Source of the DNA: a virus
Direction: 5' to 3' (one strand)
IMG/VR virus record: IMGVR_UViG_3300017613_002246
Location: 1 to 40,546 of that record
DNA: 40,546 nucleotides
Position numbers and translations under genes: made by a program. The notes beneath the pieces were generated by a model, which saw nothing but the letters and a program-made list of their open reading frames with translations, made no database searches and was not told where the DNA came from. Of this stretch, positions 32,498-40,307 are shown one piece after another. Numbering within the stretch: the stretch's first letter is position 1; each line of letters begins with the position of its first letter.

Positions 32498-32911
32498 TTA
32501 CATCTTCTTAAATAAATGCTTTGAGAGTATTGATTGAGCCATACGCCTAGCAGCAAGAGCCGCAGGACGCATAAAAGGTCTGAAACAATATTTACCAGAA
32601 GTGCTCACAGCACCAATAGGCGAATCAGGAGTACCAGCAGGCATATGTATAGTGCCATACTCATTATAAACAGCATAATGACGACCATTCTCGTCAACAG
32701 GATCAGTCAAAATTGTATAACTCGCAGGACCAGTACGGAAATAACGGATATCCTGAGCCATACGACCAGTCATCTCAGGAGCATAACGCTTCGCCATATG
32801 CATAGCAAATATAGCAAGCTCCTGCATAGCATCATCATACGCCTGAATATCAGACAAGCTACCAAGCATCTTATTTACTTGGTCTATCCCCTTTACTTCT
32901 ACCTCTATCAT
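32498..32911 (-). CDS. HK97 gp10-like head-tail protein
   Basis: The 137 residues follow the gp10 family: IEVEVKGIDQVNKML at the start, a long helix, AKRYAPEMTGRMAQDIR (P-x-x-T-G-x-x), then YAVYNEYGT (the typical Y-x-x-x-x-E-F/Y-G-T) and RPFMRPAALAA. The protein usually sits at the head-tail joint. It overlaps the portal gene by 41 bases, which is earlier in the operon than common. Confidence 0.75.
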   Translation of the reverse strand: MIEVEVKGIDQVNKMLGSLSDIQAYDDAMQELAIFAMHMAKRYAPEMTGRMAQDIRYFRTGPASYTILTDPVDENGRHYAVYNEYGTIHMPAGTPDSPIGAVSTSGKYCFRPFMRPAALAARRMAQSILSKHLFKKM

Positions 32912-34274
32912 CCTGCTCTTTAATTATATCCTCACCAAGCTGTTTCAACTCAGCGATACGTTCCTTCTCACGTTCAGTCAAAGGACGCCATACATTCTCC
33001 TTTTTTTCTGCTGTCTTCTTAGGGACAGCAGTAGGATTAGACCCTGGAACACCGACAGCAGGCTCCTCAACTTCCTTGATATCATCAGGAATAGTATCCG
33101 GATCAAAATCAATGATACCGTCCTTTATAATCTTACGGGATTCTTTCTGACCGATAACCTCAGACAGATAAGATTCTTTTGCTGCAAGTGCGCGCTTCCA
33201 CATAATATTAGCTTCAGATGTCTCATCAACATAAGTCGGAAGCCATACAAGCTTATACTGCCATTTCCTACCCTTACTGTTCAATAATTCTTCAAATAAA
33301 TCCTCAAATAAAGGCGTAAACGTCATATCCTGATCGTTACGCAAATCCTTATGATAATCAGCTATACCCGTCTCCCCACCCATATCCTTACCTGGCTGAA
33401 CACCAGTCAAAACATGCTGAGGCATCTCAAACATAGCAGCTATCTTAACATAAAAATAATCAAAGAAAGACTTAGGCTCACCCATACGAGGATTCTCAAC
33501 CTTAAGCTCATAATTCTCATCATGAATATACCAATGATTACCCTCCTTCACAAGCTTATTCATATACTTTTCTTGCTCAGGAGATGAATTAACAATCGTG
33601 AAGTCAAGGATACCATGACTACTCCAATCAAGAATCTCACCAGTAGCCGTATCCGTATTCATAACCGACTTAAGGATGTTCTTAAGACTCTCTACCTTAG
33701 ACAACCCGAAATCAGAATAAGGCAAACCCTCACGGAAATGCATAATACGACTAGGATGAATCAACTTATCATCAACACCAGTAGCACGATAAACATAATA
33801 TTTCTGACCCTTAACCACTTTCATAGTGGTAATGTGTTCAGCATCCAAAACCTTCAACCCAATAGGCTCAGCATTCTTAGGAGGAGGCGACTCAACACCA
33901 CGCCCCTTAGTCTCAAGATAAATCTTCTCGATAAAACCATCGCCATAAATATCCTTAGAAACACCAGCAACCTGAGACTTCTGCTTCATACGAGTCCTAC
34001 GTTGAAACTCATTAATGATACGGACATCCTCCTTAAAAGGCTCACTATCATCAAGCTTTTTAATAATAAACCAGTTCTGCAAAGCATCACGGTTCTTCTT
34101 ATGAGTAGCCTTATAAAACAACGACTCATGCTCAGCCACATAACGCAACTGCTTAGCACTCAACGTCTCCTGCTTACCAGACTGACCATAAAGATCAGCA
34201 GACTTACCAGCGACAACTTTGCTTTTAGGTTCAGCTTTCTTAAACTTCGATATCTCGTATCCCAACAGTTTCAT
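32871..34274 (-). CDS. portal protein
   Basis: A 467-residue portal of the DUF1073-like type: early SKDIYGDGFIEKIY, then IMHFREGLPYSDFGLSKVE, a tunnel region MNTDTATGEILDW, and FFDYFYVKIAAMFEMPQHVLTG followed by GGETGIADYHKDLRNDQD. The C-terminus carries a charged tail rich in Lys and Arg. It forms the ring through which DNA enters. Its start overlaps the terminase stop as ATGA. Confidence 0.85.
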   Translation of the reverse strand: MKLLGYEISKFKKAEPKSKVVAGKSADLYGQSGKQETLSAKQLRYVAEHESLFYKATHKKNRDALQNWFIIKKLDDSEPFKEDVRIINEFQRRTRMKQKSQVAGVSKDIYGDGFIEKIYLETKGRGVESPPPKNAEPIGLKVLDAEHITTMKVVKGQKYYVYRATGVDDKLIHPSRIMHFREGLPYSDFGLSKVESLKNILKSVMNTDTATGEILDWSSHGILDFTIVNSSPEQEKYMNKLVKEGNHWYIHDENYELKVENPRMGEPKSFFDYFYVKIAAMFEMPQHVLTGVQPGKDMGGETGIADYHKDLRNDQDMTFTPLFEDLFEELLNSKGRKWQYKLVWLPTYVDETSEANIMWKRALAAKESYLSEVIGQKESRKIIKDGIIDFDPDTIPDDIKEVEEPAVGVPGSNPTAVPKKTAEKKENVWRPLTEREKERIAELKQLGEDIIKEQDDRGRSKGDRPSK

Positions 34275-35479
34275 CGGAATCTACCTCCAATAGGCAATAC
34301 AGGTTTCCTAAACGGATTAAAATCAGTTACACCATAACGCAAAGCATCACAAGCATGGTCATACTTCTTCAAAGGACGTTCTGTCTTGTTTTTAGTGATA
34401 TGGTCCTTCTCATACCTATAAGACTGCAACTCCTTAATCAGGTTTTTACAGCCGAAATCAACACTAATGATTCCATTCTTAAAAAACGATTTAACTTTCG
34501 AGATGCCACTATCTATATCATTGTTCGCTTCCATAACCCTGATACGTTTCTGTTTTAGCATCTCAATAATATGTTGTGCAGAAGGATCACAATACAACTT
34601 ACGCATAGGAAACACCTTATTGACCTCGTTTATCTCCTCTGCAAGATAACCATGGTCCTTCTCCTTCACGTACATCTCATCAACAACGAACAGGTGTCTG
34701 TCTTCATCAACACCCATGACCAACAAGCAGGCTGGATTACGGTATCCGTCATCATAACCACCTATATAATACTTATATTTACCATCTCTGAAACTGCCGA
34801 CATCCCTGTCAATCTGAAAATCCTTATAAATAAGACCCTCAAACTCACCCCACTCACCCATAAGATACCGATTGGCATAATCAACATCAAACGAGTTTTC
34901 CATCCCAGTTACATAATCCTGGGGAAGAAACGTGTTATCATAAGTAGTCGTCTGAACAACCTTATATTCATCCGTAGGATCCTCAAAGAACTTCTGATAC
35001 ACCCAGTTGCCGTATCCGGAAGGATTACCAGCCATAATCATAAACCGATGTTTGGTATGCATCCCTCTCATACGACCCTGAAGCATGAGGAAAACCTCCT
35101 CACCTATATCAACAGGTTCGTCAATAGCGACACCATCAAGATTCAACGACTTATATTTAGACGGATCATCACAAGAACGGAACACCACCCGACTCCCGTT
35201 CCAGAAATCATACGTCATAATAGAAGGACGCCACCTTTTCTCTAATTTAAACTTAAATCCAGCTTTAGTGAACGATTCCTGCCACAAGTCTGCCTCCTCC
35301 AAGAAAGTACGGACAACCGTATCCCTAAGCTGAGGCACAGTCTGAGCACCAGCGAACCAGAAACTACCAGGATTATTAATACACTCCCTGATAATCACAT
35401 TGCAAAGCAATAATGTCTTACCAGCACCATAAGCTCCAGAATACATGACGAATTTATGCTTGCATGTAGCCTCTAACAC
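34271..35479 (-). CDS. terL: terminase large subunit
   Basis: ATPase part: Walker A GAYGAGKT (15-22), Walker B VAIDE (117-121), and IMAGNPSGYGNW with the coupling Asn. Nuclease part: IGGYDDGYRNPAC (first Asp), KLYCDPSAQ and KYDHACDALRYGV (last Asp pair). The frame continues open for about 20 codons upstream of GTG 35479 and reads AKLQYPRLFLPKQVEV, a normal terminase N-terminal adapter, but no ATG, GTG or TTG occurs there. An ATT at 35530 just after GGTGAT might be the real start. No small terminase is recognised. Confidence 0.9.
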   Translation of the reverse strand: MLEATCKHKFVMYSGAYGAGKTLLLCNVIIRECINNPGSFWFAGAQTVPQLRDTVVRTFLEEADLWQESFTKAGFKFKLEKRWRPSIMTYDFWNGSRVVFRSCDDPSKYKSLNLDGVAIDEPVDIGEEVFLMLQGRMRGMHTKHRFMIMAGNPSGYGNWVYQKFFEDPTDEYKVVQTTTYDNTFLPQDYVTGMENSFDVDYANRYLMGEWGEFEGLIYKDFQIDRDVGSFRDGKYKYYIGGYDDGYRNPACLLVMGVDEDRHLFVVDEMYVKEKDHGYLAEEINEVNKVFPMRKLYCDPSAQHIIEMLKQKRIRVMEANNDIDSGISKVKSFFKNGIISVDFGCKNLIKELQSYRYEKDHITKNKTERPLKKYDHACDALRYGVTDFNPFRKPVLPIGGRFR

Positions 35480-35538
35480 TTCTACCTGTTTAGGAAGAAA
35501 AAGCCTTGGATACTGGAGTTTGGCGATAATATCACCGT

Positions 35539-35688
35539 TTAATGTTCTCTACGTCTCGTAGCAGTAGGACCACTCACAGCAAGCTGCGGAACGCAAATGC
35601 TGTCTGTATCACTAGAAGGACCAGCAGTACATTTAACCCGTGCTGTACTAACTGTCTTACTGGTTTTAATACTTACTCCTTTTGCCAT
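35539..35688 (-). CDS. small hypothetical protein before terL (49 aa)
   Basis: ATG 35688 follows AAGGAGTT at good spacing. The product (begins MAKGVSIKTSKTVSTARV) is Ser/Thr-rich with two Cys and a basic end (TATRRREH). It is the first gene of the packaging group, nine bases before the possible upstream start of terL. Too small for a normal small terminase; function unknown. Confidence 0.5.
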   Translation of the reverse strand: MAKGVSIKTSKTVSTARVKCTAGPSSDTDSICVPQLAVSGPTATRRREH

Positions 35689-35761
35689 AATAAATAACTC
35701 CTTAAAATTGTATTAAGCCCACCAACCTTCCCGTTAATGCTTAACACTCCTATTGACTGGG

Positions 35762-35778
35762 AAAGGGGTCGAACCTTT
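35762..35778 (-). other. tRNA T-arm-like hairpin
   Basis: On the - strand AAAGG, loop TTCGACC and CCTTT form a 5-bp stem with a 7-base loop that fits a tRNA T-arm, followed by CCCAGTC as a 3' acceptor strand would be. No matching GACTGGG lies upstream, so there is no whole tRNA. It could be an attachment-site core derived from a tRNA 3' end, or chance. The 98 bases around it (35689-35776) hold no gene. Confidence 0.3.
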
Positions 35779-36043
35779 ACCAATCATTTTGCCCTTCATG
35801 TGGATTATATTCAGTTGGTGCATCATTTTTTTGTGCGTCTATTAATGCTTTTGCACCTAAATCGTTGTATATAATTTTACGAAACATTTTTTCATCAACA
35901 ACAATTCCACAAGACATACATTTATAAGTATCTGGTGTCATACGATTATTTTCTATATCTTCTTCTGTAAAATATTCAAAATAGTTACCATTGCCACATT
36001 CGGTGCATAATACACCTGTGTCATAATCAGATTCACTAATCAT
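35777..36043 (-). CDS. zinc-ribbon protein (88 aa)
   Basis: ATG 36043 follows GGAGATAT and overlaps the upstream stop. CTECGNG (about 13-19) and CMSCGIV (about 42-48) form a Cys4 zinc ribbon as in small transcription-factor-like proteins. The C-terminus is acidic and polar. Possible regulator of transcription; partner unknown. Confidence 0.6.
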   Translation of the reverse strand: MISESDYDTGVLCTECGNGNYFEYFTEEDIENNRMTPDTYKCMSCGIVVDEKMFRKIIYNDLGAKALIDAQKNDAPTEYNPHEGQNDW

Positions 36044-36359
36044 AAGATATATCTCCATTAATTATTTCATCTTTGTATTGTGGATAAAATGCATGATTAT
36101 TATGTTTAAAACATTTTGATGGTAATGCTTTATATTTGTTAACCCGATATCCTAATCTTTTACATTCAATAAATTTTAGGATTTCTTTATCTTGCTGAGG
36201 ATTACCTAAACGTGTTAAATGTCTTCGTTTATACCTATGTTTATTTTGTCGCCACCATTCTCTTTTTTGATTGTTTTGTATTTCTTTAGCACATACACTA
36301 CAATATTTAGAGTTGTAGTGTTTATCAAAAATAGTTTGCTGACAGTTAACACATAACAT
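36036..36359 (-). CDS. zinc-finger protein (107 aa)
   Basis: MLCVNCQQT and YCSVCAKE (Cys3, Cys6, Cys20, Cys23) form a zinc knuckle, followed by a very basic stretch (NQKREWWRQNKHRYKRRH), as in HNH-type or DNA-binding phage proteins. No HNH triad follows. It is the first gene after a TATA-like box and a structured gap, so it starts a transcription unit and may be a regulator. Confidence 0.55.
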   Translation of the reverse strand: MLCVNCQQTIFDKHYNSKYCSVCAKEIQNNQKREWWRQNKHRYKRRHLTRLGNPQQDKEILKFIECKRLGYRVNKYKALPSKCFKHNNHAFYPQYKDEIINGDISYD

Positions 36360-36395
36360 AGAAACAGAGTTCTCATATAATAGGTGCTAGAAAAA

Positions 36396-36403
36396 GTATA
36401 TAA
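36396..36403 (-). promoter_or_regulatory. TATA-box-like element TTATATAC
   Basis: On the - strand the box begins 44 bases before ATG 36359 in a 109-base gap between genes. Between the box and the gene lie no strong bacterial -35/-10 pair. The same spacing is seen at 15287-15294 and 213-220. Confidence 0.45.
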
Positions 36404-36417
36404 GAAGGAGGAATAGA

Positions 36418-36462
36418 GTGGCTTTATAAAAAAAGCATCACATCAGCCACCCTAAATGTGAT
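36418..36462 (-). ncRNA. pseudoknot-like pair of inverted repeats
   Basis: ATCACAT (36437-36443) pairs with ATGTGAT (36456-36462), and GTGGCT (36418-36423) pairs with AGCCAC (36445-36450). The two pairs interlock, giving the order of an H-type pseudoknot with linkers of 5, 1 and 13 bases on the - strand. It lies directly after the stop of the 66-aa gene and before the TATA-like box. It could be an RNA element at the 3' end of the upstream transcript or overlapping protein-binding sites. Confidence 0.4.
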
Positions 36463-36468
36463 TATAAT

Positions 36469-36669
36469 TCAATCAGATGTCTTCGTAGCATATAAACCAT
36501 TTAATCTTGAATTATACAACATATCTCGTCTTGCGATCTCCAATTGATAATATATATTAGGTGTATATTTACCACCTTTTGAATAATATCCAAATGTTCT
36601 ATCACACTCCTTGTGTTTATACACATAAAATAGTATATCATGGTCTGCTGGTATATCTTTTTTTTTCAT
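36469..36669 (-). CDS. hypothetical protein (66 aa)
   Basis: Begins MKKKDIPADHDILFYVYKHK and has a Tyr-rich middle (TFGYYSKGGKYTPNIYYQ). Start overlaps the stop of the glycosyltransferase gene by four bases. Last gene before a structured gap. No family recognised. Confidence 0.5.
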   Translation of the reverse strand: MKKKDIPADHDILFYVYKHKECDRTFGYYSKGGKYTPNIYYQLEIARRDMLYNSRLNGLYATKTSD

Positions 36670-37466
36670 AACATCAACACCTCTTCTTCAAAATACTTTC
36701 TCCAAATTTTAACTGTATAATCCTTATAATCCATAATTATTGGCAGATTGCAAACAAACGGCTTGCCGAACCTCACCGCCTCGAACATAGCACCACAACA
36801 CTTCGTAACACCATAATACTCCCTAGTAACACGATTAGTACCCTTAGTAGGATTTCTAAGTGGAGCAACAACAGCACGACAACCACGAAGAATATCATCA
36901 TAAAGATATTGAGGTACAAAGTCATCGAAGTAAAGGTCAGCTCTTTTAACAATCAACCTTCCTCGCTTACCGACAGGACATCCAAGATAACAAATCGGCT
37001 CATATCCCTCAAGTAAACTGTAATCCCTACGAAAGGACTCGATTCGACCAGGAACAACATAGTACGGATTATAAAAGCTTCTTTCGGGATGACCTTCAAA
37101 TAAAGCAAACGGAATCGTGAAGATCTTTCCTTTATAATATTTTTTTGCATACTCTTTGATTGGTTCATAAGTCACCGCAATAGCATCAAACTTCTTAAGG
37201 ATAGGATTCCAACGTAGTTCCGAGTTTGCCTCGTGGACGGTAAGAACCGTCTTACATCTAGGATTCCAGCCGATGAACTTAACCCAATCCATCGGAAGGT
37301 TCTGAACGGTATTAACGAACAAGATATCCACATCTGGATTACGGGGAAGGTAATCATATGTAACAACTTCATGGTTTTTACACAACCTTTGTAAAGTCTT
37401 GATATACTGATGATGATAATGCCACTCACAGATGCCTACTTTAAGCTTTTGTATATCTTTTCCCAT
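36666..37466 (-). CDS. GT-B type glycosyltransferase
   Basis: The start LKVGICEWHYHHQYIKTL, the linker strand TVLTVHEANSELRW and the second-domain features YLGCPVGKRGR, GCRAVVAPLRN and GAMFEAVRFGKPFVCNLP fit a GT-B fold close to GT4 (E-A-x-x-x-G-K-P phrase). At 266 residues it is short, with a reduced N-terminal domain. It probably adds a sugar to a glycan together with the GT2 gene nearby. A 69-bp part (37053-37121) is repeated exactly at the right edge. Confidence 0.7.
   Translation of the reverse strand: MGKDIQKLKVGICEWHYHHQYIKTLQRLCKNHEVVTYDYLPRNPDVDILFVNTVQNLPMDWVKFIGWNPRCKTVLTVHEANSELRWNPILKKFDAIAVTYEPIKEYAKKYYKGKIFTIPFALFEGHPERSFYNPYYVVPGRIESFRRDYSLLEGYEPICYLGCPVGKRGRLIVKRADLYFDDFVPQYLYDDILRGCRAVVAPLRNPTKGTNRVTREYYGVTKCCGAMFEAVRFGKPFVCNLPIIMDYKDYTVKIWRKYFEEEVLML
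37053..37121 (-). repeat. 69-bp exact repeat, internal copy
   Basis: Identical to 40478-40546, base for base. It encodes the phrase FTIPFALFEGHPERS and on to PYYVV within the GT-B gene. The base before the shared part differs (G here, C in the other copy), and the other copy runs into the window edge, so the true length may be greater. Confidence 0.95.
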
Positions 37467-37681
37467 AATATCCTCAAAGGAGTATCTGCTGTAATAGTAT
37501 GCTCAATAATATCATCAATCATCATAAAGACACCAATACCCACTAATGCGTACCATAGAGGAAACAACTCCTCTATATTATCATAACCCATTATTAGATT
37601 GAAAATACCGAATGCAGTTATCCAAATACCATGGTAAAGATGATGATTACCTTTTGGCTTAAACGGAACCTTTGGTCTCAC
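37436..37681 (-). CDS. small membrane protein, two helices (81 aa)
   Basis: Two hydrophobic helices, about GIWITAFGIFNLIMG (18-32) and LWYALVGIGVFMMIDDII (42-59), with basic ends (RPKVPFKPKG; WEKIYKSLK). It overlaps the start of the GT-B gene by 31 bases and the cupin gene by four. Possibly holds the glycosyltransferases at the membrane; inference from neighbours only. Confidence 0.6.
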   Translation of the reverse strand: MRPKVPFKPKGNHHLYHGIWITAFGIFNLIMGYDNIEELFPLWYALVGIGVFMMIDDIIEHTITADTPLRILWEKIYKSLK

Positions 37682-38037
37682 TTACATCCACTCTCCTGAA
37701 TACGAAAACTATCATCATCAAAATGCTGAGAAGAAAACTCAATCAACACACTATCCAACATACCAGTAAAACGATGCTGAGTACCAGGAACCAACCTCAT
37801 AGACTCACCAGCCACCAAGACACGGGTCTCCCAAGGATGACGCTGCAAAACATTACCAGGAGGATACTTATACTCCATCTGCACACGACCACTTAAAACA
37901 TGAAAAGTCTCATCCTTCTTCTTATGATAATGAATAGAACAATAACAATCCTTATGAAGATGAAGCAATTTACCGCAATACAGCTCGTTATTGACGATTA
38001 TCTCCTCAAAACCCCAAACTTTGTCTACTTTTTCCAT
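37678..38037 (-). CDS. cupin-domain protein
   Basis: ATG 38037 (MEKVDKVWGFEE) is preferred to the longer frame inside the GT2 gene. The metal-binding cupin motif is HYHKKKDETFHVLSG (His36, His38, Glu43) with His88 in PGTQHRF, all four ligands present. Single-domain cupins with W-G-x-E-x-x at the start often isomerise or epimerise sugars (mannose-6-phosphate isomerase-like, lyxose isomerase-like), fitting the sugar group around it. Exact substrate unknown. Confidence 0.75.
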   Translation of the reverse strand: MEKVDKVWGFEEIIVNNELYCGKLLHLHKDCYCSIHYHKKKDETFHVLSGRVQMEYKYPPGNVLQRHPWETRVLVAGESMRLVPGTQHRFTGMLDSVLIEFSSQHFDDDSFRIQESGCK

Positions 38038-38623
38038 AGATATACCCGAAAGCACTGAAAACACACCGAAACACCATTAAACCCGTTATTTCCCTGATTT
38101 TTGGCTTATTTAGCTTGATTTTATGTTTAGCCTCAAACTGAGCCCAACCATAACCATACCAGAAGGACTGACGCAAGAAAGACCGAAAATTCTGAGGACC
38201 ATAATGCATAAAGATAAGACCAGGATGGTAATGAATGACACACCCTGATTTAACAGCACGATAATTCAAATCAATATCCTCAGCAGTTTTGAAAGACTCA
38301 TCAAAACCACCAAGCCTCCTAAAAACGTCAGAACGATAAATAACATTACAAGAAGGAACGTTGATGTTCTGACCATCAAAGACAAGACTACGTCTAGGAG
38401 TTGTATATTTAGCACGCTTAACATTTTCAGGACCAAAAATAATATCATAGTTTTTCTCCATCAACTCCTTAAGAGTATGAAAATAATTATGGGAAGTGTA
38501 ACCGTCTGAATCCAAGAAGACATAATAATCAGCATCACTCTGACGACACAGATAATTACGAGCCTCAGCACGATTCATACCAGGCTGACCGTCTTTAGAA
38601 ATCTTAATGATTTTGTATTTCAT
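38006..38623 (-). CDS. GT2-family glycosyltransferase lacking its first strand
   Basis: RAEARNYLC (18-26), the DxD-type LDSDG (37-41), later LGGFDESF, and KTAEDIDLNYR (the E-D catalytic-base region) define a GT-A, family 2 enzyme. The usual N-terminal strand with P-x-Y-N and the first nucleotide-binding half is missing: the protein starts only about 35 residues before the DxD motif. It overlaps the cupin gene by 32 bases. It may be a natural short form or a 5'-deleted gene. Confidence 0.75.
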   Translation of the reverse strand: MKYKIIKISKDGQPGMNRAEARNYLCRQSDADYYVFLDSDGYTSHNYFHTLKELMEKNYDIIFGPENVKRAKYTTPRRSLVFDGQNINVPSCNVIYRSDVFRRLGGFDESFKTAEDIDLNYRAVKSGCVIHYHPGLIFMHYGPQNFRSFLRQSFWYGYGWAQFEAKHKIKLNKPKIREITGLMVFRCVFSAFGYIYGKSRQSLGF

Positions 38624-38629
38624 TATTAT

Positions 38630-38830
38630 TCACTTTTTCTTTTTTTCTTTTGCATCCAATTCCATTAATTTGATAACTGTATGTGCTAGTGTATCTAAAT
38701 CCCAGTTTGCACTTGTACATGGATTGTATATGTGATATTCACATCCAGAACATCCTTTTTTATCTTTTCTCTTACAATCCCATATTTTGTTTGTGTTGTT
38801 GTGATACTTGTCACATATACTCATTACCAT
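38630..38830 (-). CDS. small Cys-rich protein (66 aa)
   Basis: Cys residues in SICDKYH, DCKRKDKKGCSGCEYH and NPCTS could hold a zinc or iron-sulfur site, followed by an amphipathic helix (TLAHTVIKLMELDAK) and a Lys tail. AAGGTGGATAT precedes ATG 38830. The spacing differs from the known zinc ribbons in the window. Function unknown. Confidence 0.55.
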   Translation of the reverse strand: MVMSICDKYHNNTNKIWDCKRKDKKGCSGCEYHIYNPCTSANWDLDTLAHTVIKLMELDAKEKKKK

Positions 38831-38879
38831 ATATCCACCTTTTTGCTGAATCTTTTACTCGAAAAGGTTCTATGCTATC

Positions 38880-39134
38880 TTAAAATAATCCAAACAGATG
38901 TGCACCGTAACAGAACACGCACACCCAAATAATAAACAGAACAGGAATATGGAAAGGACGGGACATCTTGAAATATCTTGATACAAGATGGTCCACATCA
39001 ACAAGAACCCCAACCACCCCAAACAAGCAGAGAATAAAAAGTGGGTGCACATACAACGAACCATATAACTCAGGGAATAATCCATGAAATATTTTTTCGG
39101 TATACCAAAAAATGTCCGAAAGAACTTCATACAT
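38880..39134 (-). CDS. membrane protein (84 aa)
   Basis: ATG 39134 follows GGAG and overlaps the upstream gene. The product has three hydrophobic parts, about PLFILCLFGVVGVLVDV, and FHIPVLFIIWVCVFCYGAHL, with an LVDVDHL phrase as in YdjM-type membrane hydrolases, though too short to be one. Another frame (38870-39130) also encodes a hydrophobic peptide; this frame has the better start and ribosome-binding site. Confidence 0.55.
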   Translation of the reverse strand: MYEVLSDIFWYTEKIFHGLFPELYGSLYVHPLFILCLFGVVGVLVDVDHLVSRYFKMSRPFHIPVLFIIWVCVFCYGAHLFGLF

Positions 39135-39348
39135 CAACCTTTTCTCCACAGAAAGGACAATAATTTATTAAAATATCTTTACCAAGTGGTTCATGCATAT
39201 TATCTTCACTATATTTGTTGAAATAAACATTACTACCATCAGAAAAAACACTAAGATGTTTTTTTGCCTCATTACAACACCACTTAACATCCACATCAAC
39301 AGAATACATTTTTTCCATCCATTCTTTCCTCTTTTTAACCACTTTCAT
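39127..39348 (-). CDS. small Cys-containing protein (73 aa)
   Basis: ATG 39348 overlaps the epimerase stop (ATGA). WCCNEA and the C-terminal YCPFCGEK give two Cys pairs, a split zinc ribbon of the type found in small phage proteins that end in C-P-x-C-G. The middle is polar and Asn-rich. Function unknown. Confidence 0.6.
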   Translation of the reverse strand: MKVVKKRKEWMEKMYSVDVDVKWCCNEAKKHLSVFSDGSNVYFNKYSEDNMHEPLGKDILINYCPFCGEKVDV

Positions 39349-40307
39349 TCTAACTTCTCCTTCCAAAACTTAATCACCTTATCCAAACCCACCGACAGAC
39401 TCACCTTCGGCTTCCACCCGATAGTATCAAAAAGAAGCTTATGAGAACTGTTAAGGTAAAAAATTTCACCAGCCCGATGCTCACGAGTATACCAGTTTAT
39501 CTTGCCTTTCCAGTTGAGCTTGTCTCTGATGAAGAACGCGAGATGCTTAATAGAGGTACCGTTAGGAGGACCGACACAAAAAGAACGCCCAAGAATTTTA
39601 GAATCTGAATCAAAGAGTTTAAAGTATAAATCTGTAAGGTCATCAATATAAATGAAATTACGAACAGGCTCAGGATTACCGAAATCAACACTTTCACTTT
39701 TAAGCATCGCAGTAACGAACGCTTCAACCACGAAATAATCATTGTGTTTTCTCCCATAAGTATTAGTCTGACGCAAACACACGCCAGGAAAATCATAAGC
39801 ATAATGCAAATACTTAACATACTTCTCAGCAGCAATCTTAGCAACCGCATAAGGACACGCAGCCATCTGAGGAGTCTCCTCCGTAAAAGGCAAAAAGCTC
39901 TTATGCATCTCCGGCTGATGACCATAAGTCTCCATAGAAGAAGCAAAAATGAAACGCTTCAGATTAGGGACATAACGCTTAAGGCACTCAGTAAGGTTGA
40001 TAGTACCAAACAAGTTAGTATTAACAACTTCCCAAGGATGGTCAAAACTGTATGATACAGGTGTAATAGCACCAAGATGCAAAACATAATCAGGCATCAC
40101 ATCACGCACAATGTTAACAAGACTCGAATACGAAGTAAGGTCTCCCTCATAGAATTTCACTTTTCCCTTTAAAGGGGCTAAAGACGGACTCTGAGACACT
40201 TTCTGCCTAATAAGCCCATAGACATCAAAACCCTTATCAATCGCTTTCTGGGCGGCGTGAGAGCCGATAAAACCCGAAACACCCGTTATAAGAAGCCTAG
40301 ACTTCAC
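39345..40307 (-). CDS. NAD(P)-dependent sugar epimerase/dehydratase (extended SDR)
   Basis: GTG 40307 after GAGGT is the best start; the frame extends 18 codons upstream inside the preceding gene. GVSGFIGS (9-16) binds NAD(P), Asp56 lies in GDL, and SSM with Tyr153-x-x-x-Lys157 (YAVAK) form the catalytic triad. RQTNTYGR and FIYIDDL are typical of GDP-mannose 4,6-dehydratase and UDP-sugar 4-epimerase relatives. It makes a nucleotide sugar for the glycosyltransferases downstream. The exact substrate is not determined. Confidence 0.85.
   Translation of the reverse strand: MKSRLLITGVSGFIGSHAAQKAIDKGFDVYGLIRQKVSQSPSLAPLKGKVKFYEGDLTSYSSLVNIVRDVMPDYVLHLGAITPVSYSFDHPWEVVNTNLFGTINLTECLKRYVPNLKRFIFASSMETYGHQPEMHKSFLPFTEETPQMAACPYAVAKIAAEKYVKYLHYAYDFPGVCLRQTNTYGRKHNDYFVVEAFVTAMLKSESVDFGNPEPVRNFIYIDDLTDLYFKLFDSDSKILGRSFCVGPPNGTSIKHLAFFIRDKLNWKGKINWYTREHRAGEIFYLNSSHKLLFDTIGWKPKVSLSVGLDKVIKFWKEKLE

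Noticed and set aside
33615-34337. Long open frames on the strand opposite the portal, terminase, tail and NeuB genes (up to 240 codons).
   Set aside because: They mirror real genes with clear motifs, have unbalanced composition rich in Ile, Thr, Leu or Arg, and lack ribosome-binding sites.
35690-35790. A complete tRNA gene around the T-arm-like hairpin.
   Set aside because: No 5' acceptor strand, D-arm or anticodon arm could be fitted on either strand.
38870-39130. Alternative 86-aa hydrophobic frame on the - strand.
   Set aside because: It overlaps the 38880-39134 frame almost fully. The latter has a better ribosome-binding site and overlaps its neighbour in the way common in this genome.
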